A stretch of DNA of 64,000 nucleotides. Source: Ensifer adhaerens (GTDB lineage: Bacteria > Pseudomonadota > Alphaproteobacteria > Rhizobiales > Rhizobiaceae). The notes below the pieces were generated by a model, which worked only from the letters and a program-made list of their open reading frames with translations, made no database searches and had not been told where the DNA came from. A program made the position numbers and the translations under genes. Positions 25,982 to 36,371 of the stretch are shown here, piece after piece; the first letter of the stretch is position 1; every line of letters starts with the position of its first letter. The stretch covers positions 1 through 64,000 of the forward strand of contig NZ_LGAP01000017.1 of assembly GCF_001270265.1 (NCBI RefSeq), given 5' to 3'.

Positions 25982-27628
25982 CTAGCCCTTCCTGATTTCG
26001 CTCAGCGTGCGCGTCGGGGTGATGGCTTCCGGGTCGAGCTTGATCTCGATGATGGCCGGCTTACCGCTGGCGCGGGCGCGAAGAAACGCATCGGCAAACT
26101 CTTCGGTCTTTTCCACCGTCTCGCCGTGACCGCCATAGGCGCGGGCGAGGGCTGCGAAATCCGGATTGGTCAGGTCCGTGGCGCTGACGCGGCCGGGATA
26201 ATCCCGCTCCTGGTGCATGCGGATCGTGCCGTAGATGCCGTTGTTGACGACGACGGTGATGATTGGCAGGCGGTAGCGCACGGCGGTGGCGAACTCCTGG
26301 CCGTGCATCAGGAAGCAGCCGTCGCCGGCAAAGCAGATCACTTCACGCTCCGGGTGCAGATGCTTGGCGGCAACGGCTGCCGGCAGGCCGTAGCCCATGG
26401 AGCCTGAGGCAGGCGCCGCCTGCGTTGCGTATCTGCGGAAGCGGTGGAACCGATGGACCCAGGTGGCGTAGTTGCCGGCGCCATTGGTGAAGATGGTGTC
26501 TTCAGGCGTGTTCGCCTCGATCCAGTTCATGATCGGGCCCATCTGCACCGCGCCGGGCCCGGTTTCCGGCGGCGTCGACCATTTGAGATAGGCGGCGTGC
26601 ATGGTCTCCGTGCGTGCCGACCAGGCGGGTTCGCCTGCGGGCGCCAGGTCTGCGAGGGCGGCGACGAAATCGCGCGGGCTGGCGGCGATCGGCAGTTCCG
26701 GCCGGTAGACGCGGCCGAGTTCGGAAGCATCCGGGTGGACATGCACCAGCGTCTGGCGCGGGTAGGGCGCATCCATCAACGTATAGCCTGACGACGGCAT
26801 TTCGGAGAAGCGTCCGCCGATCAGCAGCACGAGATCGGCCTCCTTGATCTCCTTGGCGAGCGCCGGGTTGATGCCGATGCCGACATCGCCGGCATAGTTG
26901 GGGTGCAGATGATCGAACAGCATCTGGCGGCGGAAGGAGCAGCCGACCGGCAGGCTCCAGCGCTCGGCAAAGCGCTGGAATTCAGCCACGCTTGTCGCCG
27001 TCCAGCGCGTGCCGCCGAGGATGGCGATCGGGCGCTTGGCGCCTTCGAGCAACGCGCCGAGCTTGTTGATCTGGGACGGACCGGGATGGCCCTCGACCGG
27101 CTGGTAGGGTTTGGCTGCCGGCGCCTCGGCGCTCCGCGTCAGCATGTCCTCGGGCAGCGTCAGCACGACCGGACCCGGCCGGCCAGAGGTCGCGACCGCA
27201 AAGGCGCGGGTGACGAATTCGGGAATGCGGGCAGGGTCGTCGATCTCGCCGACCCATTTGGCAACTTCGGTGAAGGCGCGACGATATTCGATCTCCTGGA
27301 AGGCTTCACGCTCGCGCGCATCGCTCTGCACCTGGCCGATGAACAGGATCATCGGGATCGAATCCTGCCGGGCGACATGCAGGCCGGCCGAGGCATTGGT
27401 GGCGCCGGGGCCACGGGTCACCATGCAGATGCCGGGCTCGCCGCTGAGACGACCCCAGGCATCGGCCATCATCGCAGCGCCCCCCTCTTGGCGGCAGACG
27501 ACGACATCGATGTCGGTGTCATAGAGCGCATCCAGCACCGCCAGATAGCTTTCCCCAGGTACGCAGGCGATGCGTTTGACGCCGTTGGCGACGAGCGCGT
27601 CGACGACGAGCTGACCTCCAGTTTTCAT
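25982..27628 (-). CDS. thiamine-diphosphate-dependent enzyme (acetolactate synthase-like)
   Basis: A 548-residue ThDP enzyme. The N-terminal pyrimidine-binding domain carries the catalytic Glu in CRQEGGAAMMAD near 45-56. A central domain lies near 190-320. The C-terminal ThDP site runs from AGDGCFLMHGQEF near 437 to VVVNNGIYGT near 463. It resembles catabolic acetolactate synthases, oxalyl-CoA decarboxylase-like and IlvB-like enzymes of unknown substrate. No small regulatory subunit gene (ilvH) is nearby, so it is unlikely to be the biosynthetic AHAS. It is first of three minus-strand genes in transcription order behind the hydrolase and exporter. Confidence 0.88.
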   Translation of the reverse strand: MKTGGQLVVDALVANGVKRIACVPGESYLAVLDALYDTDIDVVVCRQEGGAAMMADAWGRLSGEPGICMVTRGPGATNASAGLHVARQDSIPMILFIGQVQSDAREREAFQEIEYRRAFTEVAKWVGEIDDPARIPEFVTRAFAVATSGRPGPVVLTLPEDMLTRSAEAPAAKPYQPVEGHPGPSQINKLGALLEGAKRPIAILGGTRWTATSVAEFQRFAERWSLPVGCSFRRQMLFDHLHPNYAGDVGIGINPALAKEIKEADLVLLIGGRFSEMPSSGYTLMDAPYPRQTLVHVHPDASELGRVYRPELPIAASPRDFVAALADLAPAGEPAWSARTETMHAAYLKWSTPPETGPGAVQMGPIMNWIEANTPEDTIFTNGAGNYATWVHRFHRFRRYATQAAPASGSMGYGLPAAVAAKHLHPEREVICFAGDGCFLMHGQEFATAVRYRLPIITVVVNNGIYGTIRMHQERDYPGRVSATDLTNPDFAALARAYGGHGETVEKTEEFADAFLRARASGKPAIIEIKLDPEAITPTRTLSEIRKG

Positions 27629-27674
27629 GCTTTACCTCCCGATAGTCTTTCTTTTGTTTTCAGATTGCCTGTGT

Positions 27675-28628
27675 TCAGATCGCTGGCGAAACCGGAGCGA
27701 TGCTCGCGGTCTTGTTGACCCGGCGTTCCCGCCAGATGATGTAGAGGCCGGAGCCGATGATGATGGCGATGCCCAGCCATTTCAGCGCGTCGGGCAGATC
27801 GCCGAAGACGAGCCAGCCAAAGATCGTCGCCGAGACGATTTCGAGATATTGCAGCGGCGCCAGCACCGAGGCGGGGGCGGAGCGATAGGCATAGACCCCG
27901 AGCACGCCCGAAATGGTGGCGGTGACGCCGACGCCGAGCAGGTAGTACCAGGCGTTGCCCTCGGGCCAGACCGGATCGAAGACGCTCGATCCGCTGCCTT
28001 CGCCCAGCCAGAGCAGAACGAGACAGAAGAGGCCGCCCCAGATGCCGGCATGGAACTGCATCGACCACGGGTCTTCATTCTGCGCCACCATGCGCGTCAC
28101 CAGCAGGAACACCGCCAGACCGAAGGCGGCGACGATCGGCAGCAGCGCGATCAGGCCCACTTCCTGCATGCTTGGTTGGATAACGAGAAGCGCTCCGAGG
28201 AAGCCGACGGCGCAGGCGGTGTAGCGCCGCCAGCCGATCGTTTCCTTCAAGAAGATGCTGCCGAGGATGGTGAGGATGATCGGCTCGACGAAGAAGATGG
28301 CGATGGCGTCGGCCACCTCCATCACCTTCAGCGTGGTGATGAAGGAAAGCATGGTGACGACAAGCAGGCCGCCGCGCAGCGCGTGCAGCCCGGTCTTGCG
28401 CCAGGTGAGGTCGAACAGGCTGCCGCGCACGAGCACGATCGGCAGGATGAAGACGACCTGCAGCAGGAAGCGCACGGCGGTGATCTGCGCCGAGGGCACG
28501 GTGGAGATGGCAAGCTTGGCGAAGATGTCGATGAGCGGCGACAGCAGCACCGAAAGGACCATCAGCGTCAGGCCGAAGGAGATGCGGTCGTTTGCGGTGG
28601 CGATCTTGGGAAGGGACATGTCTGCCAT
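27675..28628 (-). CDS. EamA/DMT-family transporter
   Basis: A 317-residue inner-membrane protein with about ten hydrophobic segments in two EamA halves. The first half has FGLTLMVLSVLLSPLIDIFA near 18-37. The second runs from about residue 165 and ends in IAIIIGSGLYIIWRERRVN. DMT exporters often release amino acids or metabolites. It sits 46 bp before the ThDP-enzyme gene and 12 bp after the hydrolase gene, so the three probably form one transcript. The cargo is unknown. Confidence 0.88.
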   Translation of the reverse strand: MADMSLPKIATANDRISFGLTLMVLSVLLSPLIDIFAKLAISTVPSAQITAVRFLLQVVFILPIVLVRGSLFDLTWRKTGLHALRGGLLVVTMLSFITTLKVMEVADAIAIFFVEPIILTILGSIFLKETIGWRRYTACAVGFLGALLVIQPSMQEVGLIALLPIVAAFGLAVFLLVTRMVAQNEDPWSMQFHAGIWGGLFCLVLLWLGEGSGSSVFDPVWPEGNAWYYLLGVGVTATISGVLGVYAYRSAPASVLAPLQYLEIVSATIFGWLVFGDLPDALKWLGIAIIIGSGLYIIWRERRVNKTASIAPVSPAI

Positions 28629-28640
28629 GGTGATTTCGGA

Positions 28641-29591
28641 TCAGGACCTCTTGCCGGCCGCAGCCTTGGCGCATGCGGATTGGCACCAGGCGGCAAAATC
28701 CGCCGTCGCCTTCTCCCGGCCGATTTCGTTGAGCGTCTCGTGGCGCATGCCCTCATGGATCGTCACGGACACATCCGTCATGCCGCGCGCCCTCATCCGG
28801 TTGCCGAGCCAGCGGATCGCGCCGCCATTTTCAGTCGACGGGTCGGCGCTGCCGCCGACGAGATGGACGGGCAAGCTGGCGGGCAGGCGGGCCAGCCGGT
28901 CGGCCCGAGCGCCGGCAAATGCCAAACGCATCAGGTCGAGCCAGAGCGACACCGTCGCGTCGAAGCCGCAGAGCGGATCGGCGATATATTTCGCCACCTC
29001 CGCCTCGTCGCGCGACAGCCAGTCGAAATCGGTCTTGCGATCCTTGATCGCCTGGCCCCAGGCGCCGAAGGTGAGCTTGGACAGAAGTGGGCTCGGCACG
29101 TCGGAGCCTTTGAGCGCCTTTTCGATCTTCAGGATCATCTGGCCGCCGCGCCCGGCGATACCAGGGCGAAAATTCGAGTTCCAGACGGCAAGCGCATCGT
29201 AGAGACCCGGATCGGTCTCGGCGGCATTAAGCGCGATCAGCCCGCCCATGGAGTGGCCGAAGAGGATGATCGGCAGCCCCGGATGGGCCTCGGCGGCGAG
29301 GGTGCGCATGGCCTTGATGTCGGCGAACACCTTGTCGAGACCTGAGCTGTTCGAGAACATGGCAAGCGGCGCATCCGGCGCGCGCGTTTTGCCGTGTCCG
29401 CGATGATCATGGGCATAGACGTGGAAGCCGTGGGCGGCCATCGCTTCGGCGAAACGGGCGTAGCGGCCGGAATGCTCGGCCAGGCCATGGCTGACAAGAA
29501 GAATGCCGCGCGTGTCGGCGGTGGCCGGAAAGTAGCGCCAGCTCAGGTGAGCGCCTGTCGGGCTTTGATGTGTCCTCACCTGCCCGAACAT
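28641..29591 (-). CDS. alpha/beta hydrolase (monoacylglycerol lipase-like)
   Basis: A 316-residue serine hydrolase of the Hydrolase_4/lysophospholipase family. The oxyanion/N-terminal motif is LLVSHGLAEHSGRY near 31-44. HDHRGHGKT lies near 60-68, the nucleophile motif is GHSMGG near 113-118, an Asp lies in VGGSADPST near 241-249, and the His lies in HEGMRHETLNE near 279-289. There is no signal peptide, so it is cytoplasmic. It is the first gene of the minus-strand trio. The substrate is inferred only by family: monoacylglycerols or related esters. Confidence 0.9.
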   Translation of the reverse strand: MFGQVRTHQSPTGAHLSWRYFPATADTRGILLVSHGLAEHSGRYARFAEAMAAHGFHVYAHDHRGHGKTRAPDAPLAMFSNSSGLDKVFADIKAMRTLAAEAHPGLPIILFGHSMGGLIALNAAETDPGLYDALAVWNSNFRPGIAGRGGQMILKIEKALKGSDVPSPLLSKLTFGAWGQAIKDRKTDFDWLSRDEAEVAKYIADPLCGFDATVSLWLDLMRLAFAGARADRLARLPASLPVHLVGGSADPSTENGGAIRWLGNRMRARGMTDVSVTIHEGMRHETLNEIGREKATADFAAWCQSACAKAAAGKRS

Positions 29592-29775
29592 GCCTTCTCC
29601 CGGACCAATCGTCAGACTCTGCCGATATCAAATCGATTTGCAGGCGAAAGGCAATCGATGCTTGGTGATCGTTGCGCATGAGGTCACAAGCGATTTCCCG
29701 GACCTGTAATTAACAGTTGCAATTTTCCCGTTTTGAGCGATATTTGTTCTCGTTTTGTTTTTGCGGGAGAGTGTC

Positions 29776-30555
29776 ATGGCATGTTGGAGTAAAGCGATTT
29801 CAAGTCCAATGACAATTGTTGCGATGGCGCTGGCGATGCTGCTTGCCCCGTCGTCCTTTGCCTTGGCGCAAGAGAAGGTCGACGCCGCGGCGGAAAATGC
29901 CTCGGGCCGGACGGAATATGTGCTGGCCGTCAGCTGGCAGCCGGGCTTCTGCGAGACGCGGCCGCAGCGCAAGGAGTGCGCCAGCCAGACGGCCGAGCGT
30001 TTCGATGCCACGAACCTGTCGCTGCATGGGCTTTGGCCTTTGCGCAAGAGCTATTGCGGGGTGGCCGCGGACGTGCGCAGCCAGGACCGCAAGGGCGATT
30101 GGCTCGATCTGCCGAAGCTCGCCATGGCTGATGATACGGCAGCGCGGCTGCAGGTTGCGATGCCGGGCGTTCAGTCCGGGCTCGACCGCCATCAATGGCT
30201 GCGCAGCGGCACCTGCCAGGGTGGCACGGTCGATGATTATTTTGCCGTGCAGCTCCGTATGCTGGACGAACTCAACCGGTCGGCTGTCGGTGCGCTCTTC
30301 AGAGGACGCATTGGTTCAGAGCTCGACGAGAAAGCAATCAAGCAGGCATTCGACCAGAGCTTTGGCACTGGTGCCGGAGACCGGGTTCGCATGCGCTGCC
30401 AGACGGTCGCGGGACGCAGCGTCATCACCGGGCTGACGATCGGCCTGACGGGGGACGTGTCGGGCAAGTCCAGCCTTGCGCCGCTGATCCAGGCGGCAGG
30501 GCCGACCGAGTTCAAATGCGCCAAGGGCATTGCCGACGCGGCAGGTCGCGGATAG
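29776..30555 (+). CDS. secreted RNase T2-family protein with altered active site
   Basis: A 259-residue protein with a signal peptide (about residues 1-32, ending ALAQ) and the RNase T2 fold. CAS I is intact as LHGLWP with catalytic His84. CAS II, usually H-E-W-x-K-H-G-T-C, reads HQWLRSGTC at 139-147, so the catalytic Glu is Gln, the Lys is Arg and the second catalytic His is Ser. The activity may be lost or changed. ATG at 29776 follows GGGAGAG. The TTG seven codons upstream lacks a good site. It is a single gene, divergent from the hydrolase. Confidence 0.87.
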   Translation: MACWSKAISSPMTIVAMALAMLLAPSSFALAQEKVDAAAENASGRTEYVLAVSWQPGFCETRPQRKECASQTAERFDATNLSLHGLWPLRKSYCGVAADVRSQDRKGDWLDLPKLAMADDTAARLQVAMPGVQSGLDRHQWLRSGTCQGGTVDDYFAVQLRMLDELNRSAVGALFRGRIGSELDEKAIKQAFDQSFGTGAGDRVRMRCQTVAGRSVITGLTIGLTGDVSGKSSLAPLIQAAGPTEFKCAKGIADAAGRG

Positions 30556-30672
30556 CGGCGGACAAGGCCGGCCGGCATGGGATAGGCGGGGCAAGCGCCT
30601 TTGGCGATTGCCCCTTCGCACTAATTCGCCTACATAGCGGGCAAATTTCCTTCCCATGCGGAGCATTCCTTT

Positions 30673-32322
<1,650 letters not shown>

Positions 32323-32327
32323 CGTTC

Positions 32328-32363
32328 TGGCGCGTCGCGTGAGCCGAGGCTTGCGCGACGTGC
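32328..32363 (+). terminator. hairpin after ettA
   Basis: GGCGCGTCGCG and CGCGACGTGCC form an imperfect stem starting 6 bp after the ettA stop. No T-run follows. Confidence 0.4.
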
Positions 32364-32582
32364 CTACCGCCTAACGCCTTGGATCGGAAACGATTTGGAG
32401 GCGCTATGCCGCAAGTTTATGGAGTTACATTGCCCCTGGCGCCCGGTACTCGACGCGCGGTTCGGTAAGTCTCTTCGCTTGCGCGGCACCTGCGTGCAAA
32501 CTGAGCGCTGCACGTAGCGCACGATATCTTCATCACTGTCTTCTCGTCGAACGGTCGTTATTTTCACCGTCGTCCGCTCGCC
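32364..32582. other. gene-free stretch after ettA
   Basis: No gene could be supported. Short frames on both strands lack start sites and family features. Confidence 0.4.
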
Positions 32583-32683
32583 GAGCATTTCCCGGTTTAG
32601 ACCGAGTTGCGGAGTGTTCTACCTCTCTGTTTCTTGCGCATTTCCGCACGGAGAACCGCTTTGCGCTTCTCCTGCAAATGCTC
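32583..32683 (+). repeat. family B intergenic repeat, copy 1
   Basis: About 100 bp that aligns along its length with 51367-51465. It includes CCGGTTTAGACCGAGTTGC, GCGCATTTCC, ACCGCTTTGCGCTTCTCC and AAATGCTC. The ends GAGCATTT and AAATGCTC are inverted copies. The family is distinct from the RIME1-like elements. Confidence 0.85.
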
Positions 32684-32918
32684 GCCGCAGCGCTGATATC
32701 GCCGGTGTTGGTCGTGTTGACGAAAGATGAGGGTATCGCGGCACATGAGGTGAGCGGCGCTGTAAGCTGAAGGCCCACCCCAGCCGCACCAAGAAGCCGT
32801 CGGCATCGGGCGGGGCGCAAGCTTCGCCCGTCGCCTGTCGGAACGGTGGAAATCCCTGTTCCTGGAGCGGCATAGTTTGGTCTCTTCGCGCAAATTTGCT
32901 TGCGCTGCATCCGCAAAT
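32684..32918. other. gene-free stretch upstream of the ArsR-methyltransferase gene
   Basis: Minus-strand frames are open across part of this stretch (for example one containing RLGWAFSLQRRSPH), but none has a convincing start, length or family resemblance. It may be decayed coding sequence. Confidence 0.35.
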
Positions 32919-32940
32919 CACATAAACATATCTTTATGTG
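32919..32940. promoter_or_regulatory. palindromic operator upstream of the ArsR-methyltransferase/metF operon
   Basis: CACATAAA (32919-32926) and TTTATGTG (32933-32940) are perfect inverted copies around CATATC, ending 15 bp before the start codon. ArsR-family regulators bind such palindromes. From memory, the regulators of methionine/SAM-cycle genes in alphaproteobacteria use a motif of the ATAAAGATATCTTTAT type, which this resembles. Autoregulation of the operon is therefore likely. Confidence 0.65.
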
Positions 32941-32955
32941 TTGATGGGGATTGGT

Positions 32956-33975
32956 ATGGCGGAGCAGAGAGAACTGAATCTCGACGCGCTGGTGGATGTG
33001 CTGAAGGCTGCAGGCGAGCCGACGCGCATGCGCCTTCTCGCGCTGCTTGCGGCAGGCGATCTCACCGTCACTGATCTTACCGAAATTCTCGGGCAATCGC
33101 AGCCCCGCATTTCAAGGCATCTGAAGCTCTTGGCCGAGGTCGAGCTCGTCGACCGCTATCAAGAGGGTGCGTGGGCCTATTTCCGCCTTCGCCAGGAGGG
33201 CGCCCGCGTGGCGCTGGTGCGGGCGATGCTTGCATCCGCCACCACGGACGACGCGGTTCTGTCGCGCGATGCATCCCGGCTCGTCACCTTGAAGAAGGCG
33301 CGGGCCGAGAAGGCGCAGGCCTATTTCAGCCGCAACGCGGCCGGCTGGGATGAGCTTCGCCGCCTGCATGTCAGCGAGCGGGACGTGGAAACGGCGCTGC
33401 GCGATATGGTCGGCGACGAGCCGGTCGAAAGCCTGCTGGACCTGGGGACCGGCACGGGGCGCATCCTGCAACTGTTCGAAGGGCTCTATAGACGTGGCAT
33501 CGGCATCGATGCCAGCCGCGACATGCTGGCCGTCGCCCGATCCAATCTCGAGCGCGCCGGCATCACCAAGGCGTCGATCCGCCACGGCGATATCTTCAAC
33601 CTGCCGCTTGACGGCCAGGTCTTCGATCTCGTCACCATTCATCAGGTGCTGCATTTCCTCGAGCAGCCGGAAGCGGCGATCGCCGAGGCAGCACGCATGC
33701 TGACGCCGGGCGGACGGCTGGTGATCATCGATTTTGCCCCGCATGGGCTGGAGCACTTACGCGACGAGCACGCTCATGCGCGGCTTGGCTTCTCGCATCA
33801 GGCGATGACCGACTGGCTGGCAAAGGCCGGGCTCGCCCTGGAAAAGACGACCGATCTGTCGCCGGAAGGCACGGACGAAGGAAAACTGACGGTGACGATC
33901 TGGCTGGCCCGCGATCAGCGGGCCGTCGAGGAGAGCGAAGCGCCACATCAGCGCATGCAAGCAGGGGGAAATTGA
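32956..33975 (+). CDS. ArsR-family regulator fused to a SAM-dependent methyltransferase domain
   Basis: A 339-residue two-domain protein. Residues ~5-90 form an ArsR winged helix (GEPTRMRLLALL; GQSQPRISRHLKLLAEVELV). Residues ~140-300 form a class I methyltransferase with the SAM site SLLDLGTGTGRILQLFEG and a GGRLVIIDFAPHGLEHLR strand. In rhizobia this fusion commonly precedes metF and is proposed to sense SAM or S-adenosylhomocysteine. GGGGA lies 5 nt before the ATG at 32956, which I chose over the GTG at 32938. Its stop lies 2 bp before the metF start, so the pair is an operon. Confidence 0.9.
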   Translation: MAEQRELNLDALVDVLKAAGEPTRMRLLALLAAGDLTVTDLTEILGQSQPRISRHLKLLAEVELVDRYQEGAWAYFRLRQEGARVALVRAMLASATTDDAVLSRDASRLVTLKKARAEKAQAYFSRNAAGWDELRRLHVSERDVETALRDMVGDEPVESLLDLGTGTGRILQLFEGLYRRGIGIDASRDMLAVARSNLERAGITKASIRHGDIFNLPLDGQVFDLVTIHQVLHFLEQPEAAIAEAARMLTPGGRLVIIDFAPHGLEHLRDEHAHARLGFSHQAMTDWLAKAGLALEKTTDLSPEGTDEGKLTVTIWLARDQRAVEESEAPHQRMQAGGN

Positions 33976-33977
33976 GA

Positions 33978-34919
33978 ATGACCGCACAGACGCTTTATCC
34001 CGCCGAGCGCGGCAATCTGCGGCTCTCCTTCGAATATTTCCCACCCAAGACCGACGAAATGGAAGCGCAGCTCTTCCAGACTGCGGAAGACCTCTCCGTC
34101 TTTTGTCCCGCCTTCGTGACCGTCACCTATGGAGCAGGCGGCTCGACCAAGGCGCGATCGCTGACAACAGTCAAGCGCATGGTCGAGGAGAAGGGCTTTG
34201 CCAACACGGCAGCGCACCTGACCTGCGTTGGTGCGCCGAAGGCCGAGGTGGACACGGTTATCGACGAGTTTCTCACCTTCGGCGTTCGCCACTTCGTCGC
34301 GCTGCGCGGCGATCCGCAGGGCGGTATCGGCAGCACCTATCAGCCCTTTCCCGGTGGCTATGAGAGCAGTTCCGATCTCGTGCGGGCGCTGCGCGATCAC
34401 GGCGACGTCGAGATCTCGGTGTCGTCCTATCCGGAAAAACACCCGGAAAGCCCCGACGTGGCCGCCGACATCGACATGCTGAAGCGCAAGGTGGATGCGG
34501 GCGCGACGCGGGCGCTTACCCAGTTCTTCTTCGACAACGACGATTTCGAGCGCTACCTCGAGCGCGTCCGCCGTGCAGGCATCGAGATCCCGATCGTGCC
34601 GGGCATCCTGCCGATCAACAATCTGGGGCAAGTGCAGAAGTTCGCCGGCCTTTGCGGCGCCAGCGTGCCGGAGGTGATCGTTACCCGGCTCTCGCATCTG
34701 GAAGACCAGCCGGCGGAACGCTTCAAGGAAGCGACGCATATCGCCGCCGAGCAGATCGTCGATCTTGCCCGCCGCGGCGTCAGGGACTTCCATCTCTATA
34801 CGATGAACCGTTCGCCGCTGATTACCGCGGTCTGCGATCTCGTCGGATTCGAGCGCGCCGACGAAGTGTCGCGGGGAGAGGACGTTTCGCTGAAGGCAGT
34901 TGCCGGCGCGGCAGCCTGA
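33978..34919 (+). CDS. metF: 5,10-methylenetetrahydrofolate reductase
   Basis: A 313-residue FAD enzyme that reduces methylenetetrahydrofolate to methyl-THF for methionine synthase. Family landmarks are SFEYFPPKT near 17-25 (catalytic Glu), VTVTYGAGGSTKARS near 47-61, HFVALRGDPQGG near 111-122 and QFFFDNDDFERYL near 181-193. ATG at 33978 is preferred to the out-of-place TTG at 33972. It is cotranscribed with the ArsR-methyltransferase gene, which is expected to regulate it according to SAM-cycle status. Confidence 0.95.
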   Translation: MTAQTLYPAERGNLRLSFEYFPPKTDEMEAQLFQTAEDLSVFCPAFVTVTYGAGGSTKARSLTTVKRMVEEKGFANTAAHLTCVGAPKAEVDTVIDEFLTFGVRHFVALRGDPQGGIGSTYQPFPGGYESSSDLVRALRDHGDVEISVSSYPEKHPESPDVAADIDMLKRKVDAGATRALTQFFFDNDDFERYLERVRRAGIEIPIVPGILPINNLGQVQKFAGLCGASVPEVIVTRLSHLEDQPAERFKEATHIAAEQIVDLARRGVRDFHLYTMNRSPLITAVCDLVGFERADEVSRGEDVSLKAVAGAAA

Positions 34920-34942
34920 ACGAAAAACCATTCCGAAAAAGC

Positions 34943-34982
34943 GAAAGCGCATGAAGGGTGTCCTTCATGCGCTTTCTTTTTT
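34943..34982 (+). terminator. rho-independent terminator of the metF operon
   Basis: A perfect 15-bp stem GAAAGCGCATGAAGG/CCTTCATGCGCTTTC with a GTGT loop is followed by TTTTTT, 23 bp after the metF stop. Confidence 0.95.
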
Positions 34983-35097
34983 CCTGCAGCGTCGAGGCAG
35001 ATTGCTCTTGTCGGCCTACCTCAAAGATTTCTGCTGCAAATTGGATTTCCGGAAAATTTAAGTCCCTATTTCGGTTTGGACTCTCAGCGGCCTGACT

Positions 35098-35175
35098 TCA
35101 GATGAAGAGCATTGTGGCCACGAATACGAACGCTGCACTAATCATGAGGACATTCAACGAATGTGTAAGTCCCAT
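35098..35175 (-). CDS. 25-residue small membrane peptide
   Basis: On the minus strand AAGGAGG lies exactly 7 nt before an ATG that opens a 25-codon frame: MGLTHSLNVLMISAAFVFVA followed by TMLFI and TGA. Residues ~8-25 form one hydrophobic segment, so the product would be a single-pass inner-membrane peptide. A sigma-70-like promoter lies just upstream. Length, Shine-Dalgarno and hydrophobicity all fit a real small protein of unknown role. No function is claimed. Confidence 0.75.
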   Translation of the reverse strand: MGLTHSLNVLMISAAFVFVATMLFI

Positions 35176-35203
35176 CGAAGACCCTCCTTGCGCTGACGGT
35201 TAA

Positions 35204-35232
35204 AACATAGGGCGAATTAACGGCGCTTGAAA
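35204..35232 (-). promoter_or_regulatory. candidate promoter of the small membrane peptide gene
   Basis: TTTCAA (35227-35232) and TATGTT (35204-35209) on the minus strand are separated by 17 nt. A transcript from here would have a leader of about 20-25 nt including the AAGGAGG. Confidence 0.45.
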
Positions 35233-35420
35233 GGGAAACTTGTGCTGCAGTGCGAAAGCGCGTGATCACAATTGCCTTATCAACAGGGCTATAATCTTGA
35301 AATTGCAGCGGATTTTGTGCTGCCACATTTTTTTCACAATCGCTGCCGGAAGGTTAATGTAAACGTCTGTAACCATGCGTGAGTGCTTCGGAAGGGCACG
35401 TTTGCCGCCGCATCCGGCGC

Positions 35421-36371
35421 TTACGATTCCCGCTGCGCGGCGCGTTTCAGCCGCAATATCCGACCGTCGAGTACGGCAAGGCCGGCGGCAATCAGCGCCA
35501 TGCCGCCTACATCCGCCGGCTGCAGCGTCTCGCCCAGGAAGAGATAACCGAGCAGGATCGCGCTTGGCGGAACGAGAAGCGTGACCAGAGACGCGTTGGT
35601 GGCGCCGGCCTCGCCCATGATGCGGAAGAACAGGATGTAGCCATAGGCTGTCGAGACGAGCGCCAGCGCCAGAATGGCGAGCTTCGCATCGAGCGGCGGC
35701 ATCGGCAGGGCCCAGGGCGTATCGACGAGCGCTGCCACCGGCAGCATCATCAGCGTCGATGCGGTCAATTGGCCGGCTGCGGTGACTGGCGGAGCAAGGC
35801 CGCGAAAGCGCTTGCCGTAGGTTGCCGCCAGGCCATAGCTGACGGCGGCAAGCACCGGCAGCATCAGCGCCCAGAGCGGCACGCTGCCGGCGTTGCCGAA
35901 AAGCCCGGCGATCGCGCTCGGACCGATCAGCACCACCGTACCGGCGAGGCCGAGCAGGCAGCCGCCGATCTTGGCGGAGCTCAGTTTCTCGTCATCGGTT
36001 GCCATGTTGGCGATGATCACGGTCCAGACCGGGGTGGTTGCGTTCAGGATCGCCGCGAGCCCGGCGCCGATATGGGTCTGCCCGAGGAAGATGAAGGCAT
36101 GCGGGATGGCGTTGTTGATCAGGCCCATCAGCAGGAATTCGCGCCAGCGGCCGGCGAGTGCCTGATAGATGCCGAAGCACCCGCGGATGTAGAGGTGCAG
36201 CGCCAGTGCGGCGAGGCCGAGCCGCAGGAAGACGAGGGTGAAGGGTGGCACGTGCGCGACCGCGACGCGGGCAAAGAAGAACGATCCGCCCCAGATGAGC
36301 CCGAGAAGGGCCAGGAGGGCCCAGGTCCGCATGGTCATCTGCTGGCCGCCGGCCGGTGCTGGTGCATTCAT
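35421..36371 (-). CDS. EamA/DMT-family transporter
   Basis: A 316-residue inner-membrane protein with ten predicted membrane segments in two EamA repeats. LALLGLIWGGSFFFARVAV near 20-38 is the classic first segment, and VSTAYGYILFFRIMGEAGAT lies near 245-264. It probably exports small metabolites. The frame is open farther upstream, but the hydrophobic protein begins with MNAPAPAGGQQMTMRTWALL at 36371. The Shine-Dalgarno there is poor, so the Met 11 codons on is an alternative. Single gene. Confidence 0.88.
   Translation of the reverse strand: MNAPAPAGGQQMTMRTWALLALLGLIWGGSFFFARVAVAHVPPFTLVFLRLGLAALALHLYIRGCFGIYQALAGRWREFLLMGLINNAIPHAFIFLGQTHIGAGLAAILNATTPVWTVIIANMATDDEKLSSAKIGGCLLGLAGTVVLIGPSAIAGLFGNAGSVPLWALMLPVLAAVSYGLAATYGKRFRGLAPPVTAAGQLTASTLMMLPVAALVDTPWALPMPPLDAKLAILALALVSTAYGYILFFRIMGEAGATNASLVTLLVPPSAILLGYLFLGETLQPADVGGMALIAAGLAVLDGRILRLKRAAQRES

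Noticed and set aside
32619-32921. 100-residue minus-strand frame before the ArsR-methyltransferase gene
   Set aside because: No Shine-Dalgarno, and it runs into the family B repeat. Some decayed coding sequence cannot be ruled out.
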